Assembly: GCF_014192055.1 (NCBI RefSeq)
Contig: NZ_JACHXM010000008.1
Span: 106,277-170,276, forward strand
Direction: 5' to 3'
Length of the DNA stretch: 64,000 nt
Source: Halomonas organivorans
Lineage (GTDB): Bacteria > Pseudomonadota > Gammaproteobacteria > Pseudomonadales > Halomonadaceae
This document shows, in pieces, positions 1 to 7,987 of this stretch. Within the stretch, counting starts at the first letter, position 1. The number at the start of each line of letters is the position of its first letter. The notes below the pieces were generated by a model. That model was given only the letters and a program-made list of their open reading frames with translations, had not been told where the DNA came from and made no database searches. Position numbers and translations under genes: made by a program.

Positions 1-353
1 TCGGCGCGAAAGATCATGAACACCTGGTCGATGTGCGGCAGATTGATCAGGGTATAGAGATCATGGATCGCCACCTCGGCCAACGCCTCTTCGCGCGTCT
101 CGCGGGCCGCCGCCTCGACGGTGGTCTCGGCGTTTTCCATGAAGCCCGCCGGCAGCGTCCAGAAGCCCTTGCGCGGCGAGATGGCCCGGCGGCACAGCAG
201 CACCTGCGAGCCCAGCACCGGCAGGGTACCGGCGACAATGCGCGGGTTCTGATAGTGGATGGTGCCGCAAGCCTCGCACAGGAAGCGTGGCCGGTCATCA
301 CCTTCGGGGATCGCGAATCGGACCGGCTGACCACAGTGGCTGCAAAAGTTCAT
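1..353 (-). CDS. NUDIX hydrolase with N-terminal zinc ribbon (3' end cut by window)
   Basis: Translation begins MNFCSHCG at the ATG complementary to 351-353 and stays open to the window edge (117 codons visible). Two Cys pairs, CSHC at residues 4-7 and CEAC near 27-30, form a zinc ribbon. A NUDIX box follows, with the Gly of AGFMENAE, then RETREEA carrying the metal-binding glutamates. This layout (zinc ribbon plus NUDIX, about 180 residues in full) is known from COG1051-type pyrophosphohydrolases that cleave nucleoside diphosphate derivatives. The exact substrate cannot be read from the sequence. It is divergent from the next NUDIX gene. Confidence 0.85.
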   Translation of the reverse strand, partial: MNFCSHCGQPVRFAIPEGDDRPRFLCEACGTIHYQNPRIVAGTLPVLGSQVLLCRRAISPRKGFWTLPAGFMENAETTVEAAARETREEALAEVAIHDLYTLINLPHIDQVFMIFRA

Positions 354-446
354 GGCGCTCCCTGACAGGCTGGCGACCGGACATGGCCCGGGCTTGACGC
401 CGCGCGCGGCGACTGGGTAAAAGGAGTGAAACTCGACGGAATCACC

Positions 447-1067
447 ATGTTAGAGAAACTCCGCGAGCGCCTGCAAGCGCATGCGCCGCCCCCCTTGCGC
501 GTCGACCTCCCCCAGGCGGCCGTGCTCATCCCCGTGGTGGCACGCCCCGACCCCACGCTGTTGTTCACTCGCCGAGCGGCCCACCTCTCGACTCACAGCG
601 GGCAAGTGGCCTTTCCCGGCGGCAAGCGCGAGGAACAGGACGCCAATCTGCTGGCCACCGCGCTGCGCGAATCCGAAGAGGAAATCGCTCTGCCTCCCAC
701 CCGGGTCGAGGTGCTCGGCCGGCTGTCCGACGTGCTCTCGCTGCACGGCATCAAGGTCACCCCCTACGTGGGCGTGATCCCACCGGACCTGCCGTTGTCA
801 CCGGATCCTGGCGAGCTGGATGCGATCTTCGAGGTGCCGGTGGCGGACTTCCTGGCCGACCGCCGTACCCATACCGACGTGATTCGCGTCGACGGCCGCG
901 ACTACTACGTGCCGAGCTATCGACACGACGGCCACGTGATCTGGGGGCTGTCGTCGATGATGCTGGTGGAACTGCTGGCCGAGGGCTTCGGCATGCCGAT
1001 CACCCTGTTCCAGCGTCCTTCCGGCGAGCTGCGCTTCCACCCAGAGCGCCGGACGACACCGTCATGA
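447..1067 (+). CDS. CoA pyrophosphatase-type NUDIX hydrolase (NudL-like)
   Basis: The 206-residue product carries the CoA-pyrophosphatase signature LLFTRRAAHLSTHSGQ leading into FPGGKRE, and a NUDIX box ending in ALRESEEEIAL. Proteins with this pair of motifs hydrolyse CoA and acyl-CoA to 4'-phosphopantetheine and 3',5'-ADP. The ATG at 447 was chosen over an in-frame GTG at 426 because the GTG directly abuts the purine-rich AAGGA and has no room for ribosome spacing, and because family members start near MLEKL. The stop overlaps the next start by ATGA, so the dioxygenase and then the kinase downstream are probably co-transcribed. Confidence 0.85.
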   Translation: MLEKLRERLQAHAPPPLRVDLPQAAVLIPVVARPDPTLLFTRRAAHLSTHSGQVAFPGGKREEQDANLLATALRESEEEIALPPTRVEVLGRLSDVLSLHGIKVTPYVGVIPPDLPLSPDPGELDAIFEVPVADFLADRRTHTDVIRVDGRDYYVPSYRHDGHVIWGLSSMMLVELLAEGFGMPITLFQRPSGELRFHPERRTTPS

Positions 1068-1714
1068 GCCACCCGCATCTGCCTACCCATCGACTCACCG
1101 AGCTGGTCGACGCCCTGGTCGAACAGGGCTGGTATAAAGGCGACGCCTTCCTCCCCGAGGCACTGCACGTCCCGCTACTGGCCGAAGTCGAAGCGATGGC
1201 CGCCCGCGACGCGCTGGCCGCCGCCGGCGTCGGTCGCGGCAGCGAGCATCATCTGCGCCACGACATTCGCGGCGACGCCATCCGCTGGCTCGACCGGGAG
1301 AGCCTGGCCCAGCGCCGCTACCTGGAGGCCATGGGCGAGCTGCAACAGGCCCTCAACCAGGCCCTGTTCCTCGGGCTGTTCGAGTATGAGGCCCATTTCG
1401 CCCAGTACCCGCCGGGAGCCTTCTACCGCCGCCATCTCGACAGCTTCCGGGGCCGCGCCAACCGGGTGATTTCCACCGTGGGTTATCTCAACGCCGACTG
1501 GCCTGCCGACGGCGGGGGCGAAATGGTGATCTTCGACGCCGACGCCCCCGAGCAGGAGCAGGCACGAGTGCGCCCGGAAGCCGGCACCTTCGTGTGCTTC
1601 CTCTCGGATCGTGTCCCCCACGAGGTTCTACCAACCCGCTATCCCCGCGCCAGCATCGCCGGCTGGTTCCGGCGCAACGCCTCGCTGGGCGGCCTGGTGG
1701 ATCCGGCCCACTGA
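1064..1714 (+). CDS. 2-oxoglutarate/Fe(II)-dependent dioxygenase, prolyl-4-hydroxylase type
   Basis: 216 residues. The C-terminal half is a double-stranded beta-helix of the P4Hc type. HxD is at His124/Asp126 (YRRHLDSF), the distal His at 186 (VPHEVLP), and the 2-oxoglutarate-binding Arg at about 195 (YPRASIAGW). Such enzymes hydroxylate proteins (for instance translation factors) or small molecules using oxygen and 2-oxoglutarate; the target is unknown here. The start overlaps the NUDIX stop by four bases, and the stop shares one base with the start of the histidine kinase, so the three genes look translationally coupled. An oxygen-dependent enzyme co-expressed with a PAS kinase is suggestive, but no more than that. 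Confidence 0.85.
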   Translation: MSHPHLPTHRLTELVDALVEQGWYKGDAFLPEALHVPLLAEVEAMAARDALAAAGVGRGSEHHLRHDIRGDAIRWLDRESLAQRRYLEAMGELQQALNQALFLGLFEYEAHFAQYPPGAFYRRHLDSFRGRANRVISTVGYLNADWPADGGGEMVIFDADAPEQEQARVRPEAGTFVCFLSDRVPHEVLPTRYPRASIAGWFRRNASLGGLVDPAH

Positions 1715-2904
1715 TGGCGAATGAACGAGCGACGCTCGAGGCCCGCGTAGCGGCGCTCGAGGCCGACAATGCCAAGCTAGAGGCACGCGCTGCGCGGCTT
1801 GCCGAGCAGCGCGATCACTATCGCTGGCTGACCGAGCACACCACCGACCTGATTTCGCGGCACGCCCGGGACGGCACCTTCCTCTACGCCTCTCCGGCCG
1901 CCCGCGAGCTGATCGGCTACGCCCCCGAGTCGCTGATCGGCGTCTCGGCCTATGACCTCTTCCATCCCGACGACCTGGCCGACCTGCTCGCCAAGTCGCC
2001 GCGGGTCTATCACCGCGATGGATTCTATCGGCTCTGCTATCGTTTCCGCGCCCGGGATGGCCATTACATGTGGATCGAGACCACAAGCCGCACCCGTCGC
2101 GATCCCGTCAGCGGCGAGCTGCTGGACATTCTCTGCGTCTCCCGGGACGTGACCCTGCGCCGTCGCGCCGAGGCCCAGGCCCATCGCCACCAGGAGCAGA
2201 TCGCCCACGCCAACCGCCTGGCGGCCACCGGCGAGCTGGCCTCGACCATCGCCCACGAGCTCAACCAGCCGCTGGCGACCATCGCCAACTACGCCAGCGG
2301 CGCGCTGATGCGACTCGAAACGTCACCGGACGCCCCGGCCCGGAGCCTGACACTACCGCTGACCCGGATTCACGAACAGGTCGGCGATCTCGCCGAACGG
2401 CTGCGCCTGATCCGCACCTTCGTGCGCCGCGGAGAGACCCGCTGCGCCCCGCTGGCCTTCGCTACCGCCGTCGACGGTGCCGTTCGGCTGTGCGACTGGC
2501 AGTTCCGACAGGCCGGCGTACGCCTGACGCTCGACCTGCCGGACGACCTGCCTAAGGTGCACGGCGATCCGCTGGCCCTGGAACAGGTGCTGGTCAACCT
2601 GCTGCGCAACGCCCTGGACGCCAGCCGAGAATGCCCAAGGGCCGAACGGGTGACGATCTCGGCCCGTGGACAAGGCCCCCGGGAGCTGATCTTTCAGGTG
2701 CACGATCAAGGCGCGGGGGTGAGCGAAGCGGCCCAGGAGCGATTGTTCACCCCCTTCCATACCACCCGTGACGATGGCCTGGGCATGGGGCTCGCCATCG
2801 CCCGCTCGCTGATGGAAGCCATGGGCGGTGGGCTGGTTCTCGCAGGGACCGGCGACGATGGCACCCTGTTTCAGGGCACCCTGCGCCTCGCCGCCCCCGA
2901 CTGA
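1714..2904 (+). CDS. PAS-domain sensor histidine kinase (FixL/DctB-like)
   Basis: 396 residues from the ATG at 1714, which overlaps the preceding TGA by one base. Order: N-terminal coiled coil with Ala/Glu/Arg heptads (about 5-35), PAS domain (about 36-150), HisKA H-box with His181 in AHELNQPL, then HATPase_c with the N box around Asn299 (LLRNALDAS), DQGAG at 331 and GLGMGL at 355. There are no transmembrane segments, so it is a cytoplasmic sensor. The HELNQPL type of H-box is typical of kinases paired with FixJ/LuxR-type regulators, and such a regulator lies at 4857. The two flank phaC, whose stop is only 7 bp from this gene's end. No haem-binding His is assured in the PAS domain, so the signal is unknown. 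Confidence 0.88.
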   Translation: MANERATLEARVAALEADNAKLEARAARLAEQRDHYRWLTEHTTDLISRHARDGTFLYASPAARELIGYAPESLIGVSAYDLFHPDDLADLLAKSPRVYHRDGFYRLCYRFRARDGHYMWIETTSRTRRDPVSGELLDILCVSRDVTLRRRAEAQAHRHQEQIAHANRLAATGELASTIAHELNQPLATIANYASGALMRLETSPDAPARSLTLPLTRIHEQVGDLAERLRLIRTFVRRGETRCAPLAFATAVDGAVRLCDWQFRQAGVRLTLDLPDDLPKVHGDPLALEQVLVNLLRNALDASRECPRAERVTISARGQGPRELIFQVHDQGAGVSEAAQERLFTPFHTTRDDGLGMGLAIARSLMEAMGGGLVLAGTGDDGTLFQGTLRLAAPD

Positions 2905-2911
2905 CACCCCA

Positions 2912-4699
2912 TCAGGACATCAGCACGAAGCGCCCGGGGGCATCCTCCAGCGGCGGATGGCGTTCGCTGCCCAGCGACGGTGGCGCCACACGCGCGGAGG
3001 AATGCGCCACCAGCCAGGCTTGCCAGGCCGGCCACCAGGATCCCTTCTCGGTTGGCGCCGACCCGCGCCAGGTATCCGGATCGAGATAGCGGTCGGTACC
3101 GCGCCGGGTACAGCACTGGTAATGGCGTCGGGGATGGCCCGGCTCGCTGATGATGCCCGCGTTGTGGCCGCCGTTGGTCAGCACGAAAGTGACCTCGTCG
3201 GCATCGGCGAGCAGGTGAATCTTGTACACCGAACGCCAGGGCGCCACGTGATCCTCGTCGGTGGCCACGCTGAACAGAGGCACCCGGATATCGCTGATCG
3301 CCACCGGCCGTCCCTCCACGCCGTAACGGCCGTTGGCCAGATCGTTGTCGAGGAACAGCCGGCGCAGATACTCGGAGTGCATCCGGTACGGCATGCGCGT
3401 CAAATCGGCATTCCAGGCCATCAGGGCATTCATCGGCTGGCGTTGGCCGAGCAGGTAACTGTGCACCACCCGCGACCAGATCAGATCGTTGGAGCGCAGG
3501 ATCTGGAAGGCGCCGGCCATCTGGTAGCCATCCAGATACCCGCGATCCCACATCATGCTTTCCAGGTAGGAAATCTGGCTCTCGCCGATGAACAGCATCA
3601 GCTCGCCGGCTTCGGTGAAGTCCACCTGGGTGGCCAACGTGGTCAGGCTGGCCAGGCGCGGGTCGGCATCGCGTGCCATGGCAGCCGCCACGATCGACAT
3701 CAGGGTCCCGCCCAGACAATAGCCCACGCCGTGAACCCGATCGCTGCCGGTGATCTCGACGATCGCGTCCAGCGCCGCCATCGGGCCCAGCCGCCGATAG
3801 TCGTCCATGCCCAGCTCGCGGTCGTCGGAATCCGGGTTGCGCCAGGAGATCATGAATACCGTATGGCCCTGGCCGACCAGATACTCGACCAGCGAGGCAC
3901 CGGCATGCAGGTCGAGGATGTAGTACTTCATGATCCAGGCCGGCACGATCAGCACCGGCTCGGCATAGACGCGTTCGGTGGTCGGCGCGTACTGGATCAG
4001 CTCGATCAACCGGTTGCGATAGACGACCTTGCCAGCCGTAGTGGCCAGTTCGTGGCCTACCCGATAGGCCTCGGCGCCCACCGGCGGGCGGCCGGCCAGC
4101 GCCCGCTGCGCATCCTCCAGCAGGTTGTGCCAGCCCTGGACCAGGTTCTGACCTCCCGTGGCCAGGGTCAGCGAGGCGACTTCGGGGTTGAGCCAGGGCA
4201 GGTTGGAAGGCGACCAGCGATCCAGCCACTGGCGCACCACGAAGTTCACGACTCGCTCGCGCTCGACCGGCAAGCCGGTCACGTCGGTGGTGGCGATATG
4301 CCACCACTGCTGATTCAGCAGAAAGGCCTGGTAGTAGAGGCTGTACGGCCACAGTCGCCAGGCGGGGGCACGAAAGCGTCGATCCTGGGGCATCGGCTCA
4401 ATGCATGGCTCGACACCCGGGTCCAGCGCCAACCGCTGCAGGTAATGTCCCAGTCGCCAGGCCTTGCGCCCGGCCTTGTCGACGAGCTCGATCTGCTTGC
4501 CCGGCGACAGCGCCAGGTGCATCAGCCACTCGGCCTGGGTGCTGGCCAACCCCGCCGGCGAGATACCGGCCGTCAGTTTTGCCAGGCCGGCATGGAAGGC
4601 TCGATCCAGCTGCAAGGCAATCGGGTCGACGGCTTCCGACTGCATCGCCTCATCCGATGAGGCGTCTTCCCTGGGCCCCATGTCCGATCCCGACGTCAT
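2912..4699 (-). CDS. phaC: Class I poly(3-hydroxyalkanoate) synthase
   Basis: 595 residues, the usual length for class I PhaC. It polymerises (R)-3-hydroxyacyl-CoA on the surface of PHA granules. The alpha/beta-hydrolase core carries the PhaC lipase-box variant GYCLGG with nucleophile Cys328, Asp483 (ATDEDHVAPW) and His512 (TNGGHNAGI). The C terminus has the family's HPRRHY, LDPDTW and EKGSWW blocks. The ATG at 4699 has a strong GGGAGGAA ribosome site 8 bases upstream. No phaA, phaB or phasin gene is adjacent. Instead the gene is bracketed by a sensor kinase (convergent, 7 bp away) and a FixJ-type regulator (divergent, 157 bp away), which suggests this pair controls it. Confidence 0.93.
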   Translation of the reverse strand: MTSGSDMGPREDASSDEAMQSEAVDPIALQLDRAFHAGLAKLTAGISPAGLASTQAEWLMHLALSPGKQIELVDKAGRKAWRLGHYLQRLALDPGVEPCIEPMPQDRRFRAPAWRLWPYSLYYQAFLLNQQWWHIATTDVTGLPVERERVVNFVVRQWLDRWSPSNLPWLNPEVASLTLATGGQNLVQGWHNLLEDAQRALAGRPPVGAEAYRVGHELATTAGKVVYRNRLIELIQYAPTTERVYAEPVLIVPAWIMKYYILDLHAGASLVEYLVGQGHTVFMISWRNPDSDDRELGMDDYRRLGPMAALDAIVEITGSDRVHGVGYCLGGTLMSIVAAAMARDADPRLASLTTLATQVDFTEAGELMLFIGESQISYLESMMWDRGYLDGYQMAGAFQILRSNDLIWSRVVHSYLLGQRQPMNALMAWNADLTRMPYRMHSEYLRRLFLDNDLANGRYGVEGRPVAISDIRVPLFSVATDEDHVAPWRSVYKIHLLADADEVTFVLTNGGHNAGIISEPGHPRRHYQCCTRRGTDRYLDPDTWRGSAPTEKGSWWPAWQAWLVAHSSARVAPPSLGSERHPPLEDAPGRFVLMS

Positions 4700-4779
4700 C
4701 GTGCATTCCTCCCCTCGACAACCGCCGCCACGCCTTTCCAGACACGCCTTTCCAGATTAGCAGCTCCTCGGCCCGCGAC

Positions 4780-4809
4780 ATGACCGTCGAGGCCGACGAG
4801 AGGTACACT
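4780..4809 (+). promoter_or_regulatory. Possible sigma-70 promoter of the FixJ-type regulator
   Basis: ATGACC (4780-4785) and TACACT (4804-4809) are separated by 18 bp and lie 48 bp ahead of the GTG start at 4857. The match to TTGACA/TATAAT is partial. The phaC promoter must lie in the same 157-bp divergent region, so a shared operator is possible, but no clear dyad was seen. Confidence 0.3.
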
Positions 4810-4856
4810 GCCCCTGCGCCCGAGGCGCCCCTCATCGCCCGCCGCCGGAGCCATGC

Positions 4857-5495
4857 GTGACCGAGCCCTTCCCCGCCGCCCTGCACATCGCCATCGTCGA
4901 CGACAACGCGGCGCTGCGCGAATCCTTGACCTGGCTATTCGAGTCCGTGGGCCTGGCTCCCGTGGCCTACCCCGACGGCGAAAGCTTCCTCGCCGCCGCC
5001 CCCGAGCATCACGATGTCATCCTGCTCGATGTGCGCATGCCCGGGCTCTCGGGCCTTCAGGTACAGCAACGCCTGGTCGAGCGAGGCGACGTTACCTCCC
5101 TGATCTTCATGACCGGCCACGGCGACGTCCCCATGGCCGTGAGCGCGCTGAAGGCCGGGGCCTTCGACTTCGTCGAGAAACCCTTCAACCAGCAGCAGCT
5201 CATCGACCTGGTGCAGCGTGCCGCGGACACGTCGCGCCGGCGGCAGCGCGAACGCGCATGCCTGTCGGCACTGCACGAGCGCTTCGCGGGTCTGCGCCCC
5301 AAGGAGCAGGCGATCCTGGTCCACGTCGCCGAGGGCCTGACCAGTCGCGAGATAGCCGCCCATCTGGAGATCAGCGCCAAGACCGTGGAGATCTATCGGC
5401 TGCGGGCCATGAAGGCGCTGGGCGCCGCCAACCTGGCCGAGCTGGTGCGCCTGGTCACGGCACTGGGGCTGGTGCCGTCGCTGCCGGACGCCTGA
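4857..5495 (+). CDS. FixJ/LuxR-family two-component response regulator
   Basis: 212 residues. The receiver domain (about 8-125) has acidic residues Asp15/Asp16, phospho-acceptor Asp58 (LLDVRMPG), the Thr of FMTGHGD near 87 and Lys108 (VEKPF). The GHGDVPMAVSALKAGAFDF block is typical of the FixJ/NarL group. A LuxR-type helix-turn-helix follows (LTSREIAAHLEISAKTVEIY). The start is a GTG at 4857 with CGGAG 6 bases upstream; an overlapping ATG at 4853 is in another frame. Its likely partner is the PAS kinase at 1714-2904. Because it diverges from phaC, control of PHA synthesis is a reasonable inference, not a demonstrated role. Confidence 0.9.
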   Translation: MTEPFPAALHIAIVDDNAALRESLTWLFESVGLAPVAYPDGESFLAAAPEHHDVILLDVRMPGLSGLQVQQRLVERGDVTSLIFMTGHGDVPMAVSALKAGAFDFVEKPFNQQQLIDLVQRAADTSRRRQRERACLSALHERFAGLRPKEQAILVHVAEGLTSREIAAHLEISAKTVEIYRLRAMKALGAANLAELVRLVTALGLVPSLPDA

Positions 5496-5602
5496 CGCCC
5501 CTCCTCGTATCGCTTACGCTCCGCGACGTCACGCGCGCCTGTCGCGGGGCGCGCCAGGGATTACACTCCTTGGGAGAGCCAGCGCAGCGAGGAGCGACGA
5601 TC

Positions 5603-6100
5603 ATGATCCAGGACGCGGACCGCAAGCATCTCGAGCATTGCCTGACCCTTGCCGAGGAAGCCCTGGTGGCCGGCGACGAGCCGTTCGGCTCGCTGCTGGT
5701 CTCGGCCGACGGCGAGGTGCTGTTCGAGGACCGCAACCGCATCGCCGGTGGCGATGCCACCCGCCATCCCGAATTCGCCATCGCGCGCTGGGCAGCGGAG
5801 CACCTGAGCCCGGCGGAGCGAGCCGCGGCCACCGTCTACACCTCCGGGGAACACTGTCCGATGTGTGCCGCCGCCCACGGCTGGGTAGGGCTCGGTCGCA
5901 TCGTCTACGCCAGTTCCAGCGCCCAACTGGGGGAATGGCTGAGCGCACTGGGCGTTCCACCGCCGCCGGTGGCAGCGCTGCCGATCCAGCAGGTAGTGTC
6001 GGGCATCTCCGTCGAGGGGCCGGTGGCGGGGCTCGACGAACGGGTACGCGCCCTCCACCATCGCTTGCATCGTGCCGGTCGTCAGACATCGCTGGAATGA
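5603..6100 (+). CDS. Nucleoside deaminase (cytidine/guanine deaminase fold)
   Basis: 165 residues from the ATG at 5603, preceded by GAGGAG. The zinc site of the CDA fold is visible: HPE at 55-57 (His ligand and catalytic Glu) and EHCPMC with Cys85 and Cys88. The N-terminal segment ALVAGDEPFGSLLV matches guanine deaminase/tRNA-adenosine-deaminase-like proteins. It probably hydrolytically deaminates a purine or pyrimidine base or nucleoside in the cytoplasm; the substrate cannot be settled by eye. The usual HAE is HPE here, a variant seen in several members. It stands alone, convergent with the tautomerase gene, with about 115 bp of unremarkable sequence between them. Confidence 0.82.
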   Translation: MIQDADRKHLEHCLTLAEEALVAGDEPFGSLLVSADGEVLFEDRNRIAGGDATRHPEFAIARWAAEHLSPAERAAATVYTSGEHCPMCAAAHGWVGLGRIVYASSSAQLGEWLSALGVPPPPVAALPIQQVVSGISVEGPVAGLDERVRALHHRLHRAGRQTSLE

Positions 6101-6216
6101 ACGCTCACCGGCCCGCGCCGTTTCCGATGCGCAGCATGTGATCGGGCTGCCCAGGTGGATCGGGAATACTCGTCCGTTGCAGCGTCCCGGTCATGGCCCA
6201 TGAACCGCCGGCAGCG

Positions 6217-6603
6217 CTAGACGTTCACGCGGTAGGTGAGATCCCTGGCCTCGTCGCCGGTCATTCCACGAAAGCCCCAGCAGTGCGGCGGCTGCTCCTT
6301 GAGGATGATCTCCACGTCCACCGGCGCAATGCCGAGTCGGGCCTCGATCCGAGCGAACAGCGCCTTGATCAGGGCCCGCTGGGTCTCGGCCGCGCGCCCC
6401 GCCATCATGTTGATCTCGATCACGGTGTAGGCGTCGCTGCGCCCGCCGGGGAAATAGAAGTCCTCGGCGTCCATGGGCATGAAGCGATGGGCCCGCTTGT
6501 CCTCGGGCATGCCGAGCACCGACATCATGCACTCGTGAATCACCGCCGAGAGGCGAGCCTTGATGGGGTCCAGTCGATGGCGGATGCCATAGATCACGAT
6601 CAT
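6217..6603 (-). CDS. Tautomerase-superfamily protein without the usual N-terminal proline
   Basis: 128 residues. The C-terminal two thirds match the Tautomerase_2 pattern: PEDKRAHRF, a YTVIEI strand, repeated helix RALIKALFARIE, then DVEIILKEQP followed by CWGFRGMTGDEA. In this superfamily the catalytic residue is normally Pro1, exposed after Met removal. Here the protein begins MIVIYGIR, with AAGGAA just upstream and no alternative in-frame start that would place Pro first. It may be a non-catalytic member or use another chemistry. It is the last gene of a tight minus-strand run (racemase, MOSC, acetyltransferase, tautomerase). Confidence 0.75.
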   Translation of the reverse strand: MIVIYGIRHRLDPIKARLSAVIHECMMSVLGMPEDKRAHRFMPMDAEDFYFPGGRSDAYTVIEINMMAGRAAETQRALIKALFARIEARLGIAPVDVEIILKEQPPHCWGFRGMTGDEARDLTYRVNV

Positions 6604-6651
6604 GTCATTTCCTTATGGGCAAGGGCCTCCTCCTTGGAGGCCCGGGTGGGT

Positions 6652-7089
6652 TCACCCGGCCGCGGCCAGGCGACATTCCATGCCGATCAGCGGCGGCTCA
6701 TCCAACAGCGTGACGAAGCCGTGGCGGCGATAGAACCGCACGGCCACGCTGTCGGCGAAGACCTTGAGCCGCAGCGCCTCGAGGCGACGCTCGCGGGCCC
6801 GTGCCTTGGCGGCCTCGAGCGCCCGGGCGCCGAGCCCGACGTCGCGCCGACCGGCCACGATCTGCAGGTCCTGGAGATAGCCGATGCCTTCGCCGTAGTG
6901 GAGGCGCAGATAGCCCACACAGGCGCCTTCGCACCACAGCAGATGGTTCTCGCCGGCGGCCCAGTCGGCCTCAAACGCCTCCGGATGCCAGTCAAGGCCA
7001 TGGCATTCATAGGCCTCGCGCATGTTGGTCCGCACCAGGGCGGCGGCCCAGTCACGGTCGGACTCCCGCGCCGGGCTCAGCGACAGCAC
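6652..7089 (-). CDS. GNAT-family N-acetyltransferase
   Basis: 145 residues from a GTG start. The GNAT fold shows as strand LQDLQIVAGRRDVGLGARAL (acetyl-CoA pyrophosphate loop of the Q/RxxGxG/A type, here RRDVGLGA), followed by helix EAAKARARE and the C-terminal AVRFYRRHGF motif found in most members. It transfers an acetyl group from acetyl-CoA to an unknown amine. It begins 6 bp after the MOSC gene ends and so is probably co-transcribed with it. The substrate is not predictable. Confidence 0.8.
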   Translation of the reverse strand: MLSLSPARESDRDWAAALVRTNMREAYECHGLDWHPEAFEADWAAGENHLLWCEGACVGYLRLHYGEGIGYLQDLQIVAGRRDVGLGARALEAAKARARERRLEALRLKVFADSVAVRFYRRHGFVTLLDEPPLIGMECRLAAAG

Positions 7090-7095
7090 TGCGCC

Positions 7096-7941
7096 TCAGC
7101 TCCGAACCGTCGCCGTCAGCGCCTGGCCGACGTACAGCATCTGGCCGACGCCCTCGAGCGGGATGGCGTTCTGGCCGAAGAAGGCGCCCTTCCAGCCCGG
7201 CTGGGTGTCCATCTCGACCAGCGTCTTCAGCGGCTCCTTGGGCATCGGCGCCTCGCCGGTGAGCGGATCCTGGGTGATGATCTTGCAACGCTTGCAGGGC
7301 TTGCGCAGCCCCAAACGGACTCCCGACTCCACGGCCACCTCGTCCCAGTCGACCTCGGCGAAGGGGGCGTCACCCTCGACCACGATATTGGGCCGGAAGC
7401 GGCTCATCGGTACGGCATCACATCCCTTGGCGACGAGGCGTTCGTTCAGTCGCTCGAGCGAGGCCTGGTGCGTCACCAGCAGCGGATAGCCGTCGGGGAA
7501 GGCGGTATGCGCCGACTCGCCTCTCAGGTAATCGGCCTCCACTTCGCGGCGACGCTCCTCGGGGAAACGCACCAGGCGCAGCCCGCCGTCATCGGCGCCG
7601 CCCAGCACGGCGGTCAGCCACTCGGCCGCCTCGACGCCCTCGTCCAGCGCCTCGCAGGTGTCCTTCCAGATGCTGACCTCGAGGCGCTCGAGCCCGTGAC
7701 GCTCCAGCGGCACGGCCAGGGGCGCGGCCTCGGAATGCTCCAGCACCAGGCGATTGGCCTCGAGGCGCACCGTGACCCGGGCCATGGCGGGGCGCTCCCG
7801 CTGGGTGACGAAGCGGCCGCGGGCGTCCACGACCATCCAGTGGCGATCGAAGGCCAGGCCGCGCTCGGTGAGCGTGGACTGCTCGAGCGTGATGCCGCGC
7901 AGCGACTTGACCGGATAGATGTTGAGCTGAGTGATGCGCAT
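7096..7941 (-). CDS. MOSC-domain molybdenum-cofactor protein (YcbX/mARC-like, no ferredoxin domain)
   Basis: 281 residues from ATG 7941. An N-terminal MOSC_N barrel (ITQLNIYPVKSLRGI, then FDRHWMVVDARGRFVTQRE) is followed by a MOSC domain with RFRPNIVV and the conserved Cys in KPCKRCKI, a likely molybdenum ligand by analogy with YcbX and mitochondrial mARC, which reduce N-hydroxylated compounds. E. coli YcbX has an extra C-terminal 2Fe-2S domain. This protein ends before it (VGQALTATVRS), so it would need a separate electron donor. It is the second gene of a minus-strand run. Confidence 0.85.
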   Translation of the reverse strand: MRITQLNIYPVKSLRGITLEQSTLTERGLAFDRHWMVVDARGRFVTQRERPAMARVTVRLEANRLVLEHSEAAPLAVPLERHGLERLEVSIWKDTCEALDEGVEAAEWLTAVLGGADDGGLRLVRFPEERRREVEADYLRGESAHTAFPDGYPLLVTHQASLERLNERLVAKGCDAVPMSRFRPNIVVEGDAPFAEVDWDEVAVESGVRLGLRKPCKRCKIITQDPLTGEAPMPKEPLKTLVEMDTQPGWKGAFFGQNAIPLEGVGQMLYVGQALTATVRS

Positions 7942-7987
7942 CCCTGCCTCCCTGGCATTGGTGGAAGGCTTTACTCTACCAAGCCGG

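Noticed and set aside
2828..4660. Very long open frame on the plus strand opposite phaC, and similar ones opposite other genes (for example 6193-8151, 16120-17508, 20282-22384, 24942-27122)
   Set aside because: High GC content leaves few stops in the antisense frames. These translations are low-complexity, rich in His, Gln, Arg and Gly, and match no family, while the opposite strand has clear domains.
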